A stretch of 64,000 nt of DNA from Durusdinium trenchii (taxonomy: Eukaryota; Sar; Dinophyceae; Suessiales; Symbiodiniaceae). The stretch is taken from NCBI GenBank assembly GCA_963970005.1, contig CAXAMN010000002.1, positions 1,300,428 through 1,364,427 of the forward strand, written 5' to 3'. This document shows positions 55,672 through 64,000 of this stretch, piece after piece; position 1 is the first letter of the stretch; the number at the start of each line of letters is the position of its first letter. The notes beneath the pieces are model-generated. The model worked only from the letters and a program-made list of their open reading frames with translations, did not search any database and was not told the origin of the DNA. Made by a program: the position numbers and the translations under genes.

Positions 55672-55790
55672 ATTGAGGTAGCTAGCTAGTAGGTACAGGA
55701 CGCTACTATACATATGGACGCAGGATAGCTCGCACTTCTTCGAGGAAGCTCCCCCTTCCTTGAAGAAGCGCTCGTACTAATGATTTGGTT
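55672..55790 (-). repeat. Dispersed repeat, inverted partner of 11325-11450
   Basis: Contains 'gaggtagctagctagtagg', 'ggacgcaggatagctcgc' and 'cttccttgaagaagcgctcg' in the order expected for the reverse complement of the 11.3-kb copy. Confidence 0.6.
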
Positions 55791-56340
55791 TCTATATATA
55801 GATGTTTAAGGGAACTTAAGGTTTTGACTTCATTCAATGGCCGAATCTCCCATTTCGTTTCCTTTTTAACCTCTTGGCTGTCAGATGGTGAAAGCGAAAG
55901 CCAGCCATTTGCAGCAGACGCTGCTGGGGCCCTGGGGTTCTCAAAGCTCGAGAGCAAACGCATGAAAACCAACGGGTCTTCGCAGGTCAAACAATCTATG
56001 GCAGAAAACACCTCTTTCTTTCACAGTGCTGGGGCGTCTAGTAGGGTCCAGAAACTCATGAGAAACACCAAGAGGATCCGACCATGCCAAAGCTGGTAGT
56101 GGGACCAAAGATATTTGCTGGACAAAGATTGAAACGCATTGCCAAAGAATCTTAGTATCTTCTAAGCAGCTCCTAGATTTCAGTTCTCAGTCGATAGGTG
56201 TTCGAACCAAATGGGCATGTTGCTGGCAAACAGGATGATAGGACTTTTTGGCCCTTGGCTTTCAAACTGTATGAAGGAGTTCACCTTCTTTCGAGAGCTT
56301 TCTCAAGTTCAAAAATAGATTATGTAATAAGTAATACCCT

Positions 56341-56445
56341 ACAGGCCCCAAGACCCAATTTAAAAACACTGGTCCTTTACCTCTTTGAGTAGTGTTTTTG
56401 TATGATCAACTCCAGTCAAATGAGGTTAAACTGACCTGCAGGGAT
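56341..56445 (+). repeat. AGGTCCAAAGAC...GAGTAGTG repeat, copy 2, plus a second shared block
   Basis: Matches 28392-28445 and 59181-59231. The block 56403-56445 ('agtcaaatgaggttaaactg') recurs at 59576-59614. Confidence 0.7.
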
Positions 56446-58090
56446 AAGATTCTTGAGGCATGCAACAGTTTGGAGATTTGGCGGTTGACACGCATGGAAA
56501 GAAACATGAACACACCCCTAACAAAAAAGAGAGGAAATATTTCAAAACACTCGCGTTTCACGCCTGCTGTAGCGCAGCGCGCTGTGCAGTGCGCAGTGCA
56601 ACAGCCTGAGGCAGTCCCTGCTTCCATGGCGGCTTTTGGATCCACAGGTTCGGAACCTGGGAGGATCCAATGAAATACAGACTCCGGGCTGACCGAAGAC
56701 CGTTTGTCAAAACACTTCTCCGGCTGTTCCTGTCGGTGCTGGAATGTGTTCCCCAGAAGAAGTTGATGATAACATGGGACATGGAATGTGTTCCTGCGCT
56801 GCTCACAAAGTTTAGAGTCTATGGTGACATTAATTAGCATCATTTGCATAATTTGCCGCTGTTTGAGTGTTGGCATTTAGCAACCATCATCATCCACTAC
56901 TGGGTGAAACAGTCGAAGGGTGCCCAAAAGCATGAGAATTTAAGGTTTGGATTTTGATGCGTGGCCGGCGTGGCCATAGCGAAATCCTATCCAAAGCAGC
57001 CCAAAGGAAATAAAACTGTTTGCGATGTAGGATGGGTGATGGGACCATATTGGACCTACACAGGCCACGAGGCACTTTGTCGTGCTATGCAACAGCTGCC
57101 CGGAAACCCTGAAGTATTTAGTACAATGCCTTAGCACCTGGGTTTGCAATGGTCTAGAGTCTATATATTCCAACTGGGATCCCTTCAGTTCAAGTCAATC
57201 AAACTAGGACATTATTTGGTGAAGACACTTCATTCTAGGTCTAATTTCTTTCATGTCAGTGTCCCCGTTACCTGAAATAATGGAATGATTCATCCAATGT
57301 CTCCAGGAGGCTTGAAACGCACGCCGCGCCCCCTTTTGAGGCCAGTTTGGCGGGCCACGGTCCTCGCGTGGTGCGGAACCTCCGAGTAAAGGGACCGCCG
57401 CTTGGGTGGACCCATCGACGCCAAATCAGCTGTGAATCACAATCAATCACCCACCAACACCATACTCTACACATTTGCTGCTGGGGCTCGGATCATTGGC
57501 TCCTTTTCTTTCGAGGCGGACGCCGTGGTGTCGCTAGAAAAACGTTAGTTAGGACAAAGTGGATCACCTCCAGGTCATCTTTTCGGGGGCTTTGGAGACA
57601 TCCCACTTGAATCCAACAGGTGAAAAGTTCAGTTCACCTTTGATTTTGATGGGAAACGGCTCGGGGGTCAGCAATCCAGCATTGGAAGGCGCCCAAAGGG
57701 ACCCCTCAAAGGCTCCACCGCTGTTGAAGCGAACTAAGCGTCTCAGCCGGTCCCAGGGCATGTCACACATCACGGTGCTCAATGTTGCTCGTCGCGGTTT
57801 TAGGACCATTTGGTGGATCATGTCCCTGGGTTTGGCAGTCGGCCATTCGGTACGGGAAAAAAACACACACAGCGGTCGACTGTCGACCCTAGAGGTGTTC
57901 ACTTCAGTGGACATGGCGACGCCATCCAATGCAGCAGAGAGGCTGGATGGATCTCTTCAGAGCTCTTGAGTTGGATGGACCCCTTCAGAGCTCCTACGTA
58001 CAAGCTTCTTGCATATCTTCTTGCGTTCTTTTTTGTGCTTGGCCGGGCGGCGCTCACAGTAACGTCTTGTGTGAGTTCTATGTTGTGCAG

Positions 58091-58276
58091 AGAAATCACA
58101 AGTCACGTTCGAAGACGGCTTGGCACAAAGTCACGGCGCGGCAAGGCTTGGCCCCTACGACAAGATCTTGCTTGGCCCTCCGTGTGCGGACGCCAAGCAT
58201 GGCCGAGCTGCAGGGCTTTTCTGATATCCGATCTGCACCGTCCGTTGTGGAGTTGAGCTCCGCATGCGGTTGTTGA
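58091..58276 (+). CDS. Possible exon
   Basis: After 'tatgttgtgcag' all three plus frames stay open for at least 110 bp and the sequence is GC-rich; frame one reads 'RTPSMAELQGFSDIRSAPSV' before a stop. Coding is likely but the frame is undetermined. Confidence 0.25.
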   Translation, partial: RNHKSRSKTAWHKVTARQGLAPTTRSCLALRVRTPSMAELQGFSDIRSAPSVVELSSACGC

Positions 58277-59180
58277 TCCACTCCAACTCTAAGCCGCTTC
58301 CTGAAAGCCTGTCTCGGCGGCCCAGCCCCCGCTCTGGACTGTCGGACTATTGAGGTCGGGGAACACCACCCCGACTCCGTGCCACTCTGTGGCTTGTAAT
58401 TTTTGTGGAGTTTGTGTTATACAGACTAGTGCCAGCAGCCAGGGCCATTTGTTCCTTGCCTTGCTATAGCCAGTTGATGCTTTCAGAGCTTGATGGGCCC
58501 TTTGCAATCTTGTTTCACTTAAGCTGCCCTGCAAACATTGAGGTGTTCTGTGTTCGCATGTTTGACAACGATTCTATTGTTCAACATATATTATATATAT
58601 GGTTGCTACGGACATGAGTCATGAGGTGCTGAGGTGAGTGATTTTGCAACTTGGCCTAATCACAAGACCCTCACCCCAACCATTCCAACGGTTGATCAAT
58701 TGGATCAATTGCTGGCATGGTCGATCAATACAAGTACGACTACTGTGCAGTCCGTCATGCTAATCCAACTAATTAGTTTACTTTAGTCCTTGGAATCCCG
58801 ATAAATTGCCGTCCACCGCTTGAAACCACCAAGAACTATGGCACTTGAGCTCCCAAAGACATTGACTTGCCTTAGCAGCTGGTCTTTGACCTAGTGGGGC
58901 GTGGGGAAGAAACATGACGAAACATGTATATATAGAAACATATTATATAGAAACTGTTAGTTCAGACCTTTGTTCCGAACCGAACTCCCGAAGATGTTCC
59001 ACTTTTACGCCGAAGGATCCAGAGTTGGTTGACTGTGGTCGTGAGTGGTAAGTGGCAACGTGGTATTTCTGGTTCAATATCCACTGCCAATCGACTCCCA
59101 ATCAATCAGCGTCCCAATCCAAGTTTTCAAAGCCTCAAATCCTGCCGGGCCGAAGCTTGTTCAACATGTTTTTGTCCTTC

Positions 59181-59231
59181 AGGTCCAAAGACCCCGTAAA
59201 GCCAGGTACTTTACCTCATTGAGTAGTGTTT
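59181..59231 (+). repeat. AGGTCCAAAGAC...GAGTAGTG repeat, copy 3
   Basis: 'aggtccaaagaccccgtaaa', 'gccaggtactttacctcatt', 'gagtagtgtttt'. Confidence 0.7.
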
Positions 59232-59342
59232 TCCCCAACTGTCAGGTGAGGGTTGTTAGATTTATGTCAGCTCGTGCCCTCCTCCTCCTGCTCTTCCTCG
59301 TCCTTCTCGTCCTCCGCGTCGTCCTGAACCGCGAGCCAATCA

Positions 59343-59460
59343 CAAGCACGGCCACAAACACACAACCACCAAGACACACGTACAGCACACAACCACAGCA
59401 CACAACCACAACACACAACCACAGCACACAACCACAATCACAGCACACAACCGAGTCCCA
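59343..59460 (+). repeat. CACAACCACAGCA minisatellite
   Basis: Units of 'cacaaccacagcacacaacc' repeated about seven times. Confidence 0.9.
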
Positions 59461-60555
59461 CAAACAAAGTCGAGAACCACAAAATTCACGACCCTGGCAA
59501 CATGCTCCTCACCATGGGATGAAGACAAGTGATTGACATGTCATGGTGTGGATCACTCAAAGTAGAGTGATTGTAGACCAACTCGAGTCAAATGAGGTCA
59601 AGCTGACCTGCAGCTTGGGCCTCCCAAACTCTGGAATCTCAGCTGACGCTGCGTCGACACTGGACAACTGCGCGGATGTCAGGCACCGATGACAAAGCTT
59701 TGCTGAGAGGTGCTGCAGGAGGACTTACGAGATGGTCACCCTCCATGCCCAAGGTGCCCGGCTGGGTGTGTTGATGTTAATGAAAACACACGTGGAACCA
59801 GTTATATAATTAGTCTGGGGAGAGGGAAGAGCGGAAGAACCACTGACGGTGTCGCTTCAGTGGCTCCAGGTGTTCCGCAAATTCTTCCAAATAGATCAAA
59901 GCTGCCGGTACTTCTAGTTTTGCTCATCCAGGTGGTCACACCCATTGCGTTGTGCCAGTGCTGTGGAGCTCTTGGGACTTGAAGTTCATTGATTTTAAGT
60001 GGGTGCTTGGCTTTAGGGCCGTGAAGCTAGAAACGATATGAAACGATACATTTTCCGTACCAGCGATCAGTTTTGAGCCAGTCTCTGCCAGGGGCCATGG
60101 GAGATCCACTTTTGTTCCCCCAATTGGTCCCCATGCAAGGACCCTGTATCCCAGACCAAATGAGCCTGTGCTGCTGGCTCAAGCCAGGTCATTCATGGGG
60201 AACCATGAAGAACCTCCACTCCAAAAAACATAGAAACGCTTCGAGTGCTCCAAAAAAAAACATGGCGGTCCACGGAAACCGTCGGTGTTGCCGAAGCTGT
60301 GCGCTGTGCGCTCGAGCCCGGTCTGGCAGGTCAGCGGCGAGCCTTGATCTCGGTTCTGAGATTCTGTGGTCAAGTGGATTGCTGAGCACATTCTCAATAC
60401 AATCAGAAATATATACCCGAAAATGGTTCTGGGAATATCTTTTTAAAAACAGCGGGGTTGTCCGCTTCCATGTTTGTTGGAGGGAGGGGTGAAGCATGGT
60501 TTTTCACGCCCAAATTGGGTAGAAACAACCGAATTGGGCCCGCCAAAACTGTAGC

Positions 60556-60632
60556 TGTAGCAGTTGTAGTAGTAGTAGTAGCAGCAGCAGCAGCAGCAGT
60601 AGTAGTAGCTGTTGTTGTTGTTGTTGTTGTTT
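60556..60632 (+). repeat. Compound (GTA)n(GCA)n(GTT)n microsatellite
   Basis: Successive runs of gta, gca, gta and gtt triplets. Confidence 0.95.
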
Positions 60633-61205
60633 TCAAACCATTCCAAACGGATACATTCCCCCAAAGAAACATAAATAACAACTCGGCAGGCAAGTTCGAT
60701 GAGAGTTCCTCTTTGTGGCATGAGAATGTATAAGGTGTTTTGATATTAGGACGAGGAACAACACACCACATCATATATACAATATGTTACATTAATTTTA
60801 TGTGTTGTTTTAATGCATAAATCATAAAAGTAAATGTTATGTTGTTTATCTATTCGTTTGTTATTGTTTAAACACAAAAAGATTACATCTATTGTTTTTC
60901 AGGTTTGTGTCCGACATTTGGGGCATCCGAACGAGGCGACAACTGAAATGGCTCCACAACGCGCCTGGGGGACTAGCGAGAGCGCGCCACAGAGCAGCGA
61001 GAGTTTGAGCGAATTCGGGGCGAGCAGTCTTGGAAGGGAGTGGGTGGTGTAGGGGAATATGTTGTATTTTTGTTAAGCAAAAACTGTAAATATAAGGACG
61101 AGGACCGCAAAACCACTTGACAACTATACCCTCTGACGAACAGATCACATGGATTGCATGGCCTTTGGGAATAATTATGACCTATGACTGTCCTCTAGGG
61201 GTGAA

Positions 61206-61240
61206 CTCCACTTCCATGTGAGTGAGACAGAGTGTACAAC
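61206..61240 (+). repeat. Hairpin element, right half only (copy D)
   Basis: 'ctccacttccatgtgagtga' followed by 'cagagtgta' matches the right arm and flank of copy A; no left arm is present. Confidence 0.65.
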
Positions 61241-64000
61241 GTTCTCCTGTGTTTTGGTGTCAATGGTGTTTGGAACCTTCTTAGCCTGAGCAACCATGGG
61301 AAACCTCCGACACCCTCGTATCAACACGTTCCAATAGGAAGATGGGGCCAAATTGTACAGGGAACGGTTCATCGGTTCATGTTGTTTTGCTCTTCGTCAG
61401 TCTGAGTGGGACTCCTCTTCAAAATTTGTGAGTTGAAGAACCAGTCACCAGGTCACAAGCTAGAACCCCACTCTTTTCCTAGGCCACTTCCTCCATGGTG
61501 ATCTTCCGGTCTCAGGCTTTGGCTTTTGCGTGAGGGCGGCACTGTGGTCTTCTTTACGCGGGCGCAAGGAAGCCTGGGATGACTGGCTTGCGCAGGTGAA
61601 CAGCAAACTGTGTTTGGCGACAAAGATGGTGCTGTAGATTTATCAGGAAATCAGCCACTGGACCATACATGGTTTTTTTGGAGAAGCCAGTCGTGTAAGA
61701 AGCGCCGCAGCCAGATTTTGCCGGATCCTTGGTGCCTTCTTAGTTTGAAGAAGCCTGGATGATGTAGGATGACATTTCTGCATATTTACGCAATGTATCA
61801 TTTATGATATCTATTATAGACTTTGCATGTCCGCTAGATCTCAATGATCATGGGCCATCCAAAAGTTGGACTGATTGTTGGGAGAATTGAGATTATTCAG
61901 AAGCGGGCCATAGGTTGGCAAGCACTTGTTTGACACTCTACGCTGCCCCTAAATTCTCTTAATCAAACATCGTTGTCCTATACCAGTCCCCACACACTCT
62001 TTGTATGCAATACTTATATACATACATTGGCATTGGGGTGGTTAATTTAGGGGGGGTGAATGTAGGTCCATGTTGTGAAATCCGAAGAGCTTTGGCTTGA
62101 GTGGTGACTTGCTTGATTCATTGGTTGTTAAGCTTAACTCCGGGATTGTTGGAGGTTCTTTTTGAGCTGTCTCATCCCTGTGGCATTTATATGGCCCTAA
62201 ACCCCTTTTATCAATTTTTTTATCTAATTATTAATATGTCTTAAGGATTTTAAGGCTTTCAGGTGGGTTCGGAGGGCATGACAAGCTCCCTTCCCACAGT
62301 ACAATCGTGAGGGCATGACAGCCCCCCTTGGTCAGGGGGGATGTGTCTGAATTTCTTGCAGGGGCTCGGTGCTTGATTTGGGTGTCCCTGTTTTCAAGGG
62401 CAAAAAGGTGCGCTCGTGTTACTGTATTACCTGGTTTCATGAGGAGAAACTTGGCAAAGACATGCGAAGAAGGGAGTTTAGCTTCCTTTCACGATTCTGC
62501 TTGGCCAAGACATGTCACTTCGAAACCACTCAAACCACCTTGAGTCAATCCAGAGTCCCCGGTCGCGCTTTTTGGGCAACTTTGGGTCCAAACCCCAAAC
62601 CATCCCCGGTCGCCCTCCCAGAGTCCTCCGCCAGGGTCGCCAGCGACCCACCGATCCGAGGTTATCGCCCGATGAGGGAGATCACGTGATCCAGCGGCTC
62701 TTTCGGCGGGTGGAAGGCGTGTTTGACCTCAAGGCGCGTTCGGCCGAAGGCGGACGGGCGAGGTTCTCGCACGAATTCTCGCATGGCAGTTGAGGGGCAC
62801 ATGGGCGAGGAGTTTCCCTCACCATCCTTGGAGCCTCCGAACTGGAGGGTGTTGACCTCTGCATAGTAGATCATAGTAGGGGTCTGGGAGTCTGGGCCCT
62901 TAAAAGCTTCTAGGTAGAGGATCCACGGAAAAAGGAGGCGGACTGGACGTTCAAGGGAGCTGGACGTTCAAGGGCGTGGAACTGGGGGAATCGGAGGAGG
63001 GGAAGCACTTGGAGGAGTGAAGAGCATTTTTGCACCATCTGTAGGACAGCCTGACTTTGGATTCCAAGGATTTTCCCAAAGTAGCTGCCTAGGGGTCTTG
63101 ATCTATCACTCGCTACAGCCCGCTAGAAAGGGTCCTGGTATTACAGGGTCCTTGAGGTGTGGGGGAAAACCTTGTGGTTTGGGAGTGACTGAGAAGCCCA
63201 CTGAAGTGTTGACGTTCTTTGCACTTTGGTGCAATCCTAGCCTTAGCCTGGTGTGTGAATGGCATACAGTAATCCTTTCTGTATTTGATGTATCCGTGGC
63301 TTCAAGTGAACTGCATGAAGCATCTTGAACATTATAGAGATAATTTCATTTGCACAAGAACGTTACATTCAGATGGTCGGAAACAATAGTGGACTCCAAA
63401 ACATTGAGGGGACTTGCACATTGGAGGAGGATGGAATAACGACACTGTTAATGTTAAAAGGATCGTACCTCAAATGAAACAACAACGGGTATTGGCAGGT
63501 AAAACCAGTATGTTGGACGGGGAAAGCAATGACCCGGAACCCATGCTTTTTCGCCTATCGCCTATAATATAGTCATTAATATGTTTTAAGTGAGTTGAAA
63601 CGAGTTGAAACCACCTAACCAGTTCCTTTTCGTGAACCTTTCCTTGGAGGGTCCTCCTGGTGGTTGTTCTTCCCTGCGACGCTAGGTCTTGGCAGTGGAT
63701 GAGTTGGTGTCACGCCACTGGGAGAAATTCAAGGGCATTTGACACCGATGGAACCAGCACTGCGGTGGAGTCTGAAATGTCAGTCACAGACCTCAAGAGA
63801 CGGCAGACGAAGGGTCCTGGGATGACTCTCGGTGAAGTTCATGGTTAAGTCGGATGGGTTTGTTTGAAGCAGATGATTTTCCAATAGGCGTTTGTAAGAG
63901 ATCTTGATGTGCAGACCATGGTTGATGCGGGAGCATCTTCCATTCTGGAGTGGATTCTTAATGGATGTTTAGTTTTCAACGGCTTTTGGCAGATATGCAC

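Larger units (their letters stand above)
39331..64000. other. Large region without confidently identified genes
   Basis: Many short open frames occur on both strands, but none carries a motif I recognise. Exon candidates with both plausible splice sites and exon-like composition are listed separately at low confidence. The region may be introns and distal exons of the TIR-like gene or a third gene. Repeats make up a noticeable share. Confidence 0.5.

Overview
The window looks like nuclear DNA of a dinoflagellate, most likely a coral-symbiont type (Symbiodiniaceae); the species cannot be told from sequence alone. Reasons: very large genes split into small exons by kilobase-scale introns; introns that follow the dinoflagellate AG|G habit and use GC or GA donors (for example 3473-3574 and 3921-4188, GC-AG; 36204-36998, GA-AG); a protein family I recall as expanded in dinoflagellates; a Ty1/copia element carrying a methyltransferase-like domain; and abundant mini- and microsatellites. 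I see no rRNA, tRNA gene, CRISPR array or bacterial-style operon.

Layout. (1) 1-10283, plus strand: a multi-exon gene, probably entering from the left edge. It starts with repeated proline-rich exons, then has an OTU-like cysteine-protease exon (2298-3472), several cysteine-rich exons, a long exon resembling a transposase core (6112-6975), an exon with a 'LSIEQLFGRLR' motif (7293-7531) and a basic terminal exon ending in TAA at 10283. (2) 10284-11767: intergenic, with short repeats. (3) 11773-20740, minus strand: a structurally complete Ty1/copia retrotransposon. It has identical 163-bp LTRs, a 5-bp target duplication (GTTTC), a primer-binding site complementary to the anticodon arm of initiator tRNA-Met, and Gag, protease, a methyltransferase-like domain, integrase, RT and RNase H. 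The coding region is broken by frameshifts, an in-frame stop and a small deletion, so this copy cannot be autonomous. (4) 20746-22400: flanking sequence of unclear nature.

(5) About 22.9-39.3 kb, plus strand: a second multi-exon gene. Tiny exons (28-200 bp) encode, in order, a helical N-terminal part and then the conserved blocks of a TIR-like dinoflagellate domain: 'STTNDVVRQAIIP', 'KMVTHSW', 'YWICAFCINQH', 'RDSVTGDIYPLC', 'EMNKFDDM', 'RAWCVAELVEAE' and 'ACKASRVEDK'. Several exon junctions can be fixed by reading phase and restore these motifs exactly. The introns hold nearly all the repeats, including a 55-bp minisatellite of about 32 copies at 33.73-35.47 kb.

(6) 39.3-64 kb: mostly non-coding or intronic sequence with scattered weak exon candidates and several dispersed repeat families. 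The most notable is a short hairpin element ('ATGGAAGTGGA...TCCACTTCCAT') that in two copies ends directly in a 3' splice-site sequence and so resembles an introner. The two plus-strand genes are not an operon and no joint function is implied; the retroelement sits between them in the opposite orientation.
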